From positions 1 to 5,755 of the forward strand of contig SMWC01000117.1 of the NCBI GenBank assembly GCA_004357505.1: 5,755 nucleotides of DNA, read 5' to 3'. The stretch comes from Gammaproteobacteria bacterium (GTDB lineage Bacteria; Pseudomonadota; Gammaproteobacteria; Steroidobacterales; Rariloculaceae). The notes under the pieces are model-generated. The model had not been told where the DNA came from. It saw only the letters and a program-made list of their open reading frames with translations, and made no database searches. Position 1 is the stretch's first letter. The number at the start of each line of letters is the position of its first letter. Below, piece after piece: positions 1 through 5,755 of this stretch. The translations under genes were made by a program, and so were the position numbers.

Positions 1-353
1 GAAAACGCGTAACGTATTTCTGCCACGGTGCGGTTACGGTTGTCGGTCAGGCCATCGACCATGACCGCGACACCGCCGGGGCCGTAGCCCTCGTAGCGCA
101 CCTCTTCATAGACCGCCCCGTCATCCTCGCCCGAACCGCGTTTGATGGCACGGTCGATATTGTCCTTAGGCATGCTCTGGGATTTGGCTTTATCCATCGC
201 GCTTCGGAGGCGAGGATTGGACATGGGATCGGCACCGCCCGCGCGAGCAGCGACCATAATCTCGCGGATCAGCTTGGTAAAGAGCTTGCCGCGTTTAGCG
301 TCCTGGGCACCTTTCCGAAAGCGGATATTCGCCCATTTACTGTGGCCAGCCAT
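1..353 (-). CDS. yebC: YebC/TACO1-family translation/regulatory factor, 3' part cut by the window edge
   Basis: The first 117 codons of the gene lie in the window, and the frame runs off the left edge still open. The N-terminus MAGHSKWANIRFRKGAQDAK is the hallmark of the YebC/PmpR/TACO1 family. It is followed by RGKLFTKLIREI (about residues 21-32), GGADPMSNPRLRSAMDKA (39-56), MPKDNIDRAIKRG (61-73), YEGYGPGGVAVM (88-99) and DNRNRTVAEIR (104-114), all conserved blocks of family domain 1 and the start of domain 2. Full-length members have about 240-250 residues, so roughly half is missing. Family members are cytoplasmic. They were first described as DNA-binding regulators (PmpR), and more recent work links YebC/TACO1 to relief of ribosome stalling at proline-rich stretches; the sequence alone does not decide between these roles. 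The ATG is set by the family N-terminus and by GGGAG upstream. In many gammaproteobacteria yebC precedes ruvCAB, so ruvC may follow beyond the left edge (inference). The family assignment is very secure. Confidence 0.97.
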   Translation of the reverse strand, partial: MAGHSKWANIRFRKGAQDAKRGKLFTKLIREIMVAARAGGADPMSNPRLRSAMDKAKSQSMPKDNIDRAIKRGSGEDDGAVYEEVRYEGYGPGGVAVMVDGLTDNRNRTVAEIRYAF

Positions 354-357
354 CGTG

Positions 358-362
358 CTCCC
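358..362 (-). promoter_or_regulatory. Ribosome binding site of yebC
   Basis: GGGAG on the minus strand ends 4 nt before the yebC ATG. The spacing is a little short, but the match to the anti-Shine-Dalgarno sequence is good, and it supports the ATG at 353-351 as the start. Confidence 0.6.
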
Positions 363-383
363 AGCGTGCGCGCATGGTTCGTG

Positions 384-438
384 TGTTCTCAGACAGGCGC
401 TAGCCCTAGCCGCCGCCGGACAATCCCTCGTGAGAACA
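384..438 (-). repeat. Perfect 8-bp inverted repeat enclosing a smaller hairpin in the yebC leader
   Basis: Read in the direction of yebC, TGTTCTCA (438-431) is followed 39 nt later by its exact reverse complement TGAGAACA (391-384). Inside the loop lies a second potential hairpin at 414-396: GGC, a bulged G, GCTA, loop GGGC, TAGC, GCC. No T-run follows either stem, so it does not look like an intrinsic terminator. It starts about 30 nt upstream of the yebC ATG. It could be a leader RNA structure, an operator half-site pair or chance; an 8-bp inverted repeat in a region of this size is not rare. Confidence 0.35.
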
Positions 439-486
439 TCCTCCGTAACTCCAATGGCAGTAAGCAGTTAGCTCCCGCCAACACCT

Positions 487-515
487 ATGATAACGGGATT
501 TGCGCATTCAGACAG
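487..515 (-). promoter_or_regulatory. Weak sigma70-like promoter candidate for yebC
   Basis: On the minus strand, TATCAT (492-487) matches 5 of 6 bases of the -10 consensus TATAAT. CTGTCT (515-510), 17 bp upstream, matches the -35 consensus TTGACA at only 3 of 6 positions. The site lies just downstream of the lpd stop codon, and transcription from it would give yebC a leader of about 125 nt that includes the inverted repeat at 384-438. The -10 and the spacing are good but the -35 is poor. The rest of the 183-nt lpd-yebC gap (354-536) shows no clear terminator and no convincing small gene. Confidence 0.25.
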
Positions 516-536
516 CATGATGGCCGCCGTTGACGA

Positions 537-1967
537 TCAGCGGTTGATCGCGTGGATGGCGCGCTTGTCAGCGACCAGCGCCGCTTCGTGGATGGCCTCG
601 GCCAGTGTCGGATGGGCGTGAATGGTTCGCTGCAGGTCCTCGGTAGAGGCCGAAAACTCCATCGCTAGCACTGCCTCGGCGATCAATTCACCCGCAACCG
701 GTCCGAGAATATGGACGCCCAGCAACTCATCGTCGTCTTCTGCGGCGATGACTTTCACAAAGCCTGCCGTCTGTTCCATAGCTTGCGCGCGACCGTTGGC
801 TGCGAATGAGAAGGTTCCTATTTTGTATGCGACACCGCTCGCTTTGACCTCGGCCTCGGTCTTACCGACCCAGGCGATTTCGGGTGCCGTATAGATCACC
901 GACGGAATCACGCCGTAGTTGACCTCACCGGCCTTGCCGGCGATCAGGTCGGCGACCATGATCCCTTCCTCGGTTCCCTTGTGAGCCAACATCGGACCGC
1001 GTACGACGTCACCGACCGCCCAAACCTGAGCAACCGTGGATCGGCAGTTCTCATCGACCTGGATGAAGCCGTGTTCATCAACGGCTACGCCCGAGTCATC
1101 CGCCAACAACTCAGAAGTAAATGCCCGTCGCCCGACACAGACGATCAGCTTGTCGACCTCGAGCGTATGTTTGCCGGTATCAGCTGTGTAACTGACACTG
1201 ACCCCTGTCTTACTGGCCTTCGCGCCGGTCATTTTCGCGCCGAGGCGAATATCCAAACCTTGGCGCTTGAATTGCCTGCCTGCTTCCTCAGCGATCTGGG
1301 CATCCGCCATGAGCAGAAAGTCATCGAGCGCCTCAAGGATAATCACCTCGGCACCCAGTCGCTGCCACACGCTTCCCAGTTCAAGCCCAACCACGCCTGC
1401 ACCGATAACGCCCAGCCGCTTCGGCACTGCGGTGAACTCGAGTGCATCCTGAGAATCGACGATATTTTTTCCGTCGAAAGGTGCCATGGGCAGTTCGATC
1501 GGCACGGAGCCGCTGGCGAGTATCACATGCTTGGCGCTGATCGTTTCCTTGGCGCCTTCGGCATCCGTGAACTCAACGCGACCGCCCGGCAGGAGACGCC
1601 CATGGCCCTGCAAGGCAGTGACCCCGTTGGACTTCAATAGCGCCGCAATACCGTTGGTCAGCTGCTCCACGATGCCGGCCTTGCGCGACTGCATCGTGGC
1701 GATATCGATACCAAGCTTGCCGACCGATATGCCGTGGGATTCAAACTCCGACGCGGCCCGGTGGTAAAGCTCTGAAGATTCGAGCAACGCCTTGGAAGGA
1801 ATACAGCCCGCGTTCAAACACGTGCCACCGAAGCGGCGACTGCCGTCATGGTTCTGCCATTCATCGATACACGCCGCGCGCAGACCGTTCTGCGCAGCGC
1901 GTATCGCCGCCGGGTAGCCGGCCGGGCCGCCGCCAATCACGACGACATCAAATTCTTGTTGACTCAT
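537..1967 (-). CDS. lpd: Dihydrolipoyl dehydrogenase (E3 of the 2-oxoglutarate dehydrogenase complex)
   Basis: This 476-residue flavoprotein reoxidises the dihydrolipoyl group of E2 and passes the electrons through a redox-active disulfide and FAD to NAD+. The N-terminal FAD dinucleotide fold carries G12-G-G-P-A-G17. The redox motif GGTCLNAGCIPSK holds the cysteine pair C50 and C55. The NAD+ fold carries G189-A-G191-V-V-G194, with E212 at the end of the second strand as expected for NAD+ rather than NADP+ preference. The second FAD contact is AVGDVVRGPMLAHK, with D320. The C-terminal interface domain has the catalytic His-Glu pair in HAHPTLAEAIHE (H452, E457). All catalytic residues are present, and the length is close to the roughly 474 residues of the E. 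coli enzyme. It lies 25 nt after sucB in the same operon, so it most likely serves the 2-oxoglutarate complex; it could also supply pyruvate dehydrogenase or the glycine cleavage system if the genome has no other E3. The ATG at 1967-1965 is preceded by AAGG with an 8-nt spacer. Confidence 0.97.
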   Translation of the reverse strand: MSQQEFDVVVIGGGPAGYPAAIRAAQNGLRAACIDEWQNHDGSRRFGGTCLNAGCIPSKALLESSELYHRAASEFESHGISVGKLGIDIATMQSRKAGIVEQLTNGIAALLKSNGVTALQGHGRLLPGGRVEFTDAEGAKETISAKHVILASGSVPIELPMAPFDGKNIVDSQDALEFTAVPKRLGVIGAGVVGLELGSVWQRLGAEVIILEALDDFLLMADAQIAEEAGRQFKRQGLDIRLGAKMTGAKASKTGVSVSYTADTGKHTLEVDKLIVCVGRRAFTSELLADDSGVAVDEHGFIQVDENCRSTVAQVWAVGDVVRGPMLAHKGTEEGIMVADLIAGKAGEVNYGVIPSVIYTAPEIAWVGKTEAEVKASGVAYKIGTFSFAANGRAQAMEQTAGFVKVIAAEDDDELLGVHILGPVAGELIAEAVLAMEFSASTEDLQRTIHAHPTLAEAIHEAALVADKRAIHAINR

Positions 1968-1975
1968 AAATATAG

Positions 1976-1979
1976 CCTT
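1976..1979 (-). promoter_or_regulatory. Ribosome binding site of lpd, inside the repeated junction motif
   Basis: AAGG on the minus strand ends 8 nt before the lpd ATG, across the AT-rich spacer CTATATTT. It is the 3' end of the 18-nt sequence that also occurs in the sucA-sucB gap. No better Shine-Dalgarno sequence is present in this 25-nt gap. Confidence 0.5.
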
Positions 1980-1993
1980 GTTGGACCACCAGT
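1976..1993 (-). repeat. Intercistronic repeat copy 2 (sucB-lpd junction)
   Basis: The minus strand reads ACTGGTGGTCCAACAAGG. It differs at one base from the sequence in the sucA-sucB gap at 3233-3250; the last 14 bases (GTGGTCCAACAAGG) are identical. The copy begins at the last base of the sucB TAA stop and supplies the AAGG used as the lpd ribosome binding site. TGGTCCA within it is a 7-bp palindrome around a central base. Confidence 0.7.
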
Positions 1994-3210
1994 TACACCT
2001 GCAAAATCAGCCGCGCAGGATCCTCTAATAGCTCTTTCAAAGCAACTAGGAACTGAACGGCTTCACGTCCATCGACCACGCGATGATCGTAGGTTAAGGC
2101 CACATACATCATAGGGCGGGCCTCGATCTCCCCGTCAACGACCGTCGGACGCTGTTGAATCTTGTGCATGCCGAGGATACCGCTCTGGGGCGGATTCAAA
2201 ATCGGGGTCGACATCAGCGAACCGAAGATTCCGCCGTTAGTAATCGTAAACGTTCCGCCGGTCAGCTCCTCCAACTTGATGCCGCCACTGCGGGCTCGCG
2301 CGCCAAAGTCAACGATGGTTGCTTCGATCTCAGCGTAGCCCATAGACTCGGCATTGCGAATGGTGGGTACCAGCAAGCCCCGGTCGGTCGATATGGCGAC
2401 CCCGATATCGAAGTATTCGTGATAGATGATGTCGGTGTCATCCAGGGACGCGTTGAGCACAGGGTATCGGCGCAGCGCTTCGATAGAGGCCTTGACGAAG
2501 AATGACATGAAGCCCAGCTTGACACTGTAGCGCTCCTGGAACTCATCCCGATACCGAGCGCGTAGACCTATGACTTCAGTCATGTCGACCTCGTTGAAGG
2601 TCGTCAACATTGCAGCCGTGTGCTGCGCCTCGACCAGACGTTCCGCGATGCGCACGCGCAACCTTGTCATTGCAACACGTTGTTCGGTGCGTGAACCACC
2701 ACGCGACCCCAGCGTAATCGGCGCATCCTCGTCCGAAGCGGCTGACGTAGCACGGCGGGTCGCAAGAAAGTCCAGCACGTCTCCCTTCGTGATCCGGCCG
2801 TCCCGACCGGTACTGGCGATGGCCGATACGTCCAAGTCATGCTCTTCCACCAGCCGCCGGGCAGCCGGCCCCAGTTTCCAAGCAGAAGCTTCAACTGACC
2901 GGTCTGCCTCGGCGGGTGCCACCGAAGTCGGCGATTCTTTCGCGCTAGCCGAGGAACCGGCCGCGGCCACCTCACCCGGCTCAAGCAGTGCGAGCACCTG
3001 CCCGCCGGTCACAATCGCACCGTCGTCGATCTTCAACTCCTTTAATATACCGTCGATGGGCGCAGGGACTTCCAGAACGACTTTGTCGGTCTCCAGATCT
3101 ACGAGGTTCTCATCACGGCGCACAAAATCGCCGACGCGCTTATGCCATGTCACCACTGTTGCATCAGTCACCGACTCAGGTAATTGCGGCACTTTGACCT
3201 CAATCGTCAT
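1993..3210 (-). CDS. sucB: Dihydrolipoyllysine-residue succinyltransferase (E2 of 2-oxoglutarate dehydrogenase)
   Basis: E2 forms the core of the complex, accepts the succinyl group from E1 on a lipoyl-lysine and transfers it to CoA. The N-terminal lipoyl domain (about residues 2-78) has the lipoylation lysine K43 in DLETDKVVLEV. A flexible Ala/Ser/Glu-rich linker (about 80-111) follows. The small E1/E3-binding domain (about 112-149) contains LGPAARRLVEEHDLD and GRDGRITKGDVLDFL. After a second linker, the catalytic acyltransferase domain runs from about 173 to the end, with TFTITNGGIFGSLMSTPILN and the active-site motif YDHRVVDG (H376, D380). The 405-residue length equals that of E. coli SucB. 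The single lipoyl domain and the C-terminus KELLEDPARLIL favour SucB over the pyruvate dehydrogenase E2. The ATG at 3210-3208 is chosen because AGGAG lies 6 nt upstream; a second ATG at 3214-3212 is out of frame and closes after four codons. It lies 35 nt after sucA and 25 nt before lpd. Confidence 0.97.
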   Translation of the reverse strand: MTIEVKVPQLPESVTDATVVTWHKRVGDFVRRDENLVDLETDKVVLEVPAPIDGILKELKIDDGAIVTGGQVLALLEPGEVAAAGSSASAKESPTSVAPAEADRSVEASAWKLGPAARRLVEEHDLDVSAIASTGRDGRITKGDVLDFLATRRATSAASDEDAPITLGSRGGSRTEQRVAMTRLRVRIAERLVEAQHTAAMLTTFNEVDMTEVIGLRARYRDEFQERYSVKLGFMSFFVKASIEALRRYPVLNASLDDTDIIYHEYFDIGVAISTDRGLLVPTIRNAESMGYAEIEATIVDFGARARSGGIKLEELTGGTFTITNGGIFGSLMSTPILNPPQSGILGMHKIQQRPTVVDGEIEARPMMYVALTYDHRVVDGREAVQFLVALKELLEDPARLILQV

Positions 3211-3216
3211 TCATCG

Positions 3217-3221
3217 CTCCT
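3217..3221 (-). promoter_or_regulatory. Ribosome binding site of sucB
   Basis: AGGAG on the minus strand ends 6 nt before the ATG at 3210-3208. It settles the start in favour of this ATG over the out-of-frame ATG at 3214-3212, which would have only a 2-nt spacer. Unlike lpd, sucB does not rely on the AAGG of the repeated junction motif, which ends 22 nt from the start codon. Confidence 0.75.
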
Positions 3222-3232
3222 GAGCGCAGCAC

Positions 3233-3250
3233 CCTTGTTGGACCACTAGT
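3233..3250 (-). repeat. Intercistronic repeat copy 1 (sucA-sucB junction)
   Basis: The minus strand reads ACTAGTGGTCCAACAAGG, with one mismatch to the copy at 1976-1993. It overlaps the final sucA codon and its TAG stop (3248-3246) and fills the first part of the 35-nt gap. The identical 14-base core is GTGGTCCAACAAGG. No third copy was seen after lpd. Confidence 0.7.
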
Positions 3251-5755
3251 CACCATCCGGAGTATCTACTCCCAATGCAGCAGCCACCAGTGCCTCCTGC
3301 TGGATGACATGCAAGGCATAAATACCCGAGGCGGGCGCCGCCGCACCGGGCCGGCCGGAGTAGGTGAGTCGGTGCTTCTTATCCAGCGCCTCCTGCAAGC
3401 GATGCCGTATCTGGTACCACGCGCCCTGGTTCTGCGGCTCTTCCTGGCACCAAACGATCTCGGCAGCATTCGGATAGAGCGCGAGGGTGCGCGCATAGGC
3501 CTCGATAGGAAAAGGATAGAGCTCTTCCAAACGGATGATCACCGTTCGGCCAATCTCCTTCTCCCGGCGCATTTGCGCCAGATCGTAATACACCTTCCCG
3601 CTGCAGAAGATTACACGCTCCACATCCTTCTCCGGCAGCGATTCCGTTTCACCGATCAGCGGCTGAAATTCCCCTCGCGATAAGTCACGTAGTGATGAGA
3701 TTGAGGACCGATGTCGCAACAGACTCTTCGGCGTCAGCACGACCAACGGTTTGCGAACCCGCCGCAAGCACTGTCGGCGTAACATGTGGAACATCTGCGC
3801 CGGCGTCGACGGGATGCACACTTGCATATTGTGCTCGGCACAAAGCTGTAGAAACCGCTCCAGGCGCGCCGACGAATGCTCGGGACCTTGACCTTCGTAG
3901 CCGTGAGGCAGGAAAAGCGTCAGTCCGGAGCGCCTGCCCCATTTCGCTTCACCGGAACTGATGAACTGATCGATGACGACCTGCGCGCCATTGACGAAAT
4001 CACCGAACTGGCCCTCCCAGATCACGAGACAGTCCGGCGAGGTCGTACTGTAACCGTATTCGAAGCCGAGAACCGCCTCCTCCGATAATAGCGAGTCGGC
4101 GATAGTAAACGCAGCTGCGTTCTGCGCGACATGGGCTAGCGGCGTGAATTCCTTGCCGTCTTTCTGATTGAAGAACGTTGCGTGGCGATGAAAGAAGGTC
4201 CCGCGGCGACTGTCCTGGCCGACCAGCCGAATATGGTAATTGTCTGCCAGCAGGCTGGCGTAGGCGAGCGTCTCCGCAAACCCCCAGTCGATCGGCAGTT
4301 TGTCCGCCGCCATCTTGATTCGGTCGTCCAGAACTCTCTGCACGCGAGGATGCAGCTTGAAATCGTCCGGTACGGTGTTGACTAGCTGACCGAAGCGTTT
4401 GAGTTGCGACTTCGGCACCGAGGTTTTGACCGCATCACCCAGGCTGCCTTGCCAGCGGCTCCAATCGATCGTGTATTGGTTGCCGATCATGCCGAGACAA
4501 TCGTCGTTGGGGCTGCGGCCTGCATCGAGGCAATCTCGATAGGCGTCCGCCATCGTGGTCAGTTCCTCGGCAGCGACGACGCCCCGTTCTACGAGCGCCG
4601 CGCCATACCGGGTTCGGACGCTCGGATGCTTCTTGATGGTCTGATACATGATGGGCTGAGTCGCAGACGGCTCATCCGCCTCGTTGTGACCGAGACGCCG
4701 ATAACAGACCAGATCTATCACCACATCTTTATGAAATGCCTGCCGATAACGCAGCGCCAACCGGATTGCCGCCACCACGACTTCGGGATCATCTCCATTT
4801 ACGTGCAGGACCGGCGCTTCAACCATCTTCGCGATGTCGGAGCAATACGGTGTCGACCGAAGATCCCGAGTGTCGCTAGTCGTGAATCCGATCTGATTAT
4901 TGATAATGATATGGATCGTGCCGCCGGTATAGAAGTCGCGGGCCTGGGAGAGCTGGAAGGTTTCCGCGACCACGCCTTGTCCGGCGATAGCCGCATCGCC
5001 ATGGATCAGCACGGGCAAGACCTGGTTGCCCTCCGCATCATCTCTGCGATCCTGGCGGGCTCTGACGGAACCCTCAACGACTGGATCGACGATTTCCAGA
5101 TGCGAAGGGTTGAACGCCAAAACAACGTGCACATTCCCGCCGGGCGTACGAATATCCGATGAGAACCCCATGTGATATTTGACGTCGCCCGAGCCCATAA
5201 GCTCGGTCCGATCCAAATCGCCCTCGAATTCAGAGAATAACTCCTGGGGCGACTTGCCGAGCACGTTCACCAAGACGTTCAGCCGACCACGATGTGCCAT
5301 ACCGATGACGATCTCTTCCAACCCCTGCTCGCCTGCACGTTGGATCAGATCATCGAGTAAAGGGATCAGCGCCTCCGCACCCTCCAGTGAGAATCGCTTC
5401 TGCCCAACGAATTTGGTGTTGAGATAGCGTTCGATACCTTCGGCTCGATTAAGACTCTCGAGAATTCGGCGTTGCTCGACCTCGTTGTCGCTACGCTTAA
5501 CCATCTCGGCCTCGAATCGCTCTCTGAGCCAGAGCCGCTCCCGGGCCCGAGATAGATGAGCGAACTCCGCGCCGATCTTGCCGCAATAGATCTGCTTCAG
5601 AAGCGCAAGGATGTCCCTGAGCTTTACGCGAGTGTGTCCCGTGCCGGCCAATCCGCCCGTGAAGAATTCGGTATCCAGATCCGCATCATCCAGACCGAGA
5701 TAGTCGAACTTCAACACGGCGGGAGTGTGTCGCTCCCACAGGCCGAGCGGATCGA
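3246..5755 (-). CDS. sucA: 2-oxoglutarate dehydrogenase E1 component (decarboxylating), N-terminus beyond the window
   Basis: E1 decarboxylates 2-oxoglutarate on thiamine diphosphate and succinylates the lipoyl arm of SucB. The open frame reaches the right edge: the first codons in the window read DPLGLWERHTPAV, matching the DPLGL segment of SucA upstream of the thiamine domain. The GTG at 5717-5715 is therefore an internal valine codon, not the start. About 835 of an expected 930-950 residues are present. Counting from that first Asp: GMAHRGRLNVLVNVLGK (about 151-167), GDVKYHMGFSSD (189-200) and AFNPSHLEIV (213-222); the thiamine diphosphate/Mg2+ region GDAAIAGQG (252-260) with IINNQIGFTT (283-292); GHNEADEPSATQP (355-367); the pyrimidine-binding domain with RGTFFHRHA and FEYGYST; PHGYEGQGPEHSSARLERFL (616-635); and the C-terminal CQEEPQNQGAW. 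No frameshift or lost motif was seen. It is the first of the three suc genes in the window, followed 35 nt later by sucB. Any promoter, and any sdh genes, would lie beyond the right edge. Confidence 0.97.
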   Translation of the reverse strand, partial: DPLGLWERHTPAVLKFDYLGLDDADLDTEFFTGGLAGTGHTRVKLRDILALLKQIYCGKIGAEFAHLSRARERLWLRERFEAEMVKRSDNEVEQRRILESLNRAEGIERYLNTKFVGQKRFSLEGAEALIPLLDDLIQRAGEQGLEEIVIGMAHRGRLNVLVNVLGKSPQELFSEFEGDLDRTELMGSGDVKYHMGFSSDIRTPGGNVHVVLAFNPSHLEIVDPVVEGSVRARQDRRDDAEGNQVLPVLIHGDAAIAGQGVVAETFQLSQARDFYTGGTIHIIINNQIGFTTSDTRDLRSTPYCSDIAKMVEAPVLHVNGDDPEVVVAAIRLALRYRQAFHKDVVIDLVCYRRLGHNEADEPSATQPIMYQTIKKHPSVRTRYGAALVERGVVAAEELTTMADAYRDCLDAGRSPNDDCLGMIGNQYTIDWSRWQGSLGDAVKTSVPKSQLKRFGQLVNTVPDDFKLHPRVQRVLDDRIKMAADKLPIDWGFAETLAYASLLADNYHIRLVGQDSRRGTFFHRHATFFNQKDGKEFTPLAHVAQNAAAFTIADSLLSEEAVLGFEYGYSTTSPDCLVIWEGQFGDFVNGAQVVIDQFISSGEAKWGRRSGLTLFLPHGYEGQGPEHSSARLERFLQLCAEHNMQVCIPSTPAQMFHMLRRQCLRRVRKPLVVLTPKSLLRHRSSISSLRDLSRGEFQPLIGETESLPEKDVERVIFCSGKVYYDLAQMRREKEIGRTVIIRLEELYPFPIEAYARTLALYPNAAEIVWCQEEPQNQGAWYQIRHRLQEALDKKHRLTYSGRPGAAAPASGIYALHVIQQEALVAAALGVDTPDGD

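Noticed and set aside
367..374. TGCGCGCA, a perfect 8-bp palindrome near the yebC start
   Set aside because: An alternating GC palindrome of this length is common in GC-rich DNA, and it has no flanking symmetry or second copy nearby.
337..375. A 12-codon minus-strand mini-frame (MRARWEHDGWPQ) starting at 375 and overlapping the yebC start out of frame
   Set aside because: It could act as an overlapping upstream frame, but no Shine-Dalgarno sequence precedes its ATG and such short frames arise by chance.
142..471. A plus-strand frame covering the yebC start and the intergenic region
   Set aside because: Most of it is antisense to the highly conserved yebC N-terminus. There is no Shine-Dalgarno sequence of note and no recognisable product.
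981..1640. A 219-codon open frame on the plus strand, opposite lpd
   Set aside because: It lies wholly inside lpd, whose minus-strand protein shows all E3 motifs. The plus-strand translation shows no recognisable domain. Long antisense frames are common opposite GC-rich genes.
3200..3214. A second ATG just upstream of the sucB start (3214-3212)
   Set aside because: It is out of frame, gives only four codons (MNDD) before a stop, and sits only 2 nt from AGGAG. The ATG at 3210-3208 has better spacing and gives the conserved SucB N-terminus.
2570..3223. A 217-codon open frame on the plus strand, opposite sucB
   Set aside because: It is antisense to the lipoyl and E1/E3-binding domains of sucB. 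The translation is Ser/Arg/Ala-rich low-complexity sequence, typical of a shadow frame.
4203..4214. SucA reads GQDSRRGTFFHRHA where many bacterial E1 proteins have DSGRG
   Set aside because: The changed residue aligns with a variable position (mammalian OGDH has DVERG), so it is unlikely to matter for catalysis.
4404..5162. A 252-codon open frame on the plus strand, opposite sucA
   Set aside because: It is fully antisense to conserved E1 motifs, and the predicted peptide resembles no family I know. It is best explained as a shadow of sucA codon usage.
5715..5717. GTG at 5717-5715 as a possible sucA start codon
   Set aside because: The frame stays open upstream and encodes DPLGLWERHTPA, which matches the conserved SucA segment before this point, so the true start is beyond the window.

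Overview
This window is bacterial chromosome, most likely from a gammaproteobacterium (a betaproteobacterium is possible). Evidence is the gene order sucA-sucB-lpd in one operon, the close match of the SucA and SucB proteins to the enterobacterial/pseudomonad type, and a YebC-family gene with the proteobacterial N-terminus MAGHSKWANI. Base composition looks moderately GC-rich by eye. I cannot name a genus. All recognisable genes are on the minus strand, so the transcriptional order runs from the right end of the window to the left.

Layout in transcription order. (1) Positions 5755 to 3246: sucA, the E1 component of 2-oxoglutarate dehydrogenase, missing its N-terminus beyond the right edge. 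(2) A 35-nt gap, then 3210 to 1993: sucB, the lipoyl-bearing E2 succinyltransferase, complete at 405 residues. (3) A 25-nt gap, then 1967 to 537: lpd, the E3 dihydrolipoyl dehydrogenase, complete at 476 residues. (4) A 183-nt intergenic region (354-536) with a weak promoter candidate and a nested inverted repeat. (5) 353 to 1: the first 117 codons of a yebC/TACO1-family gene, which runs off the left edge.

The first three genes supply the whole 2-oxoglutarate dehydrogenase complex: E1 decarboxylates 2-oxoglutarate on thiamine diphosphate, E2 carries the succinyl group on a lipoyl-lysine and passes it to CoA, and E3 reoxidises the dihydrolipoyl arm with FAD and NAD+. The short gaps point to one polycistronic mRNA. 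YebC is functionally separate (a translation and/or regulatory factor) and probably has its own promoter.

The most unusual observation is an 18-nt sequence, ACT(A/G)GTGGTCCAACAAGG on the minus strand, present once in each of the two intercistronic gaps and overlapping the upstream stop codon each time. I found no sign of mobile elements, CRISPR, tRNA or rRNA genes, defence genes or broken genes. Apart from the repeated junction motif and the yebC leader, this is an ordinary core-metabolism region; I do not see a new biological system here.
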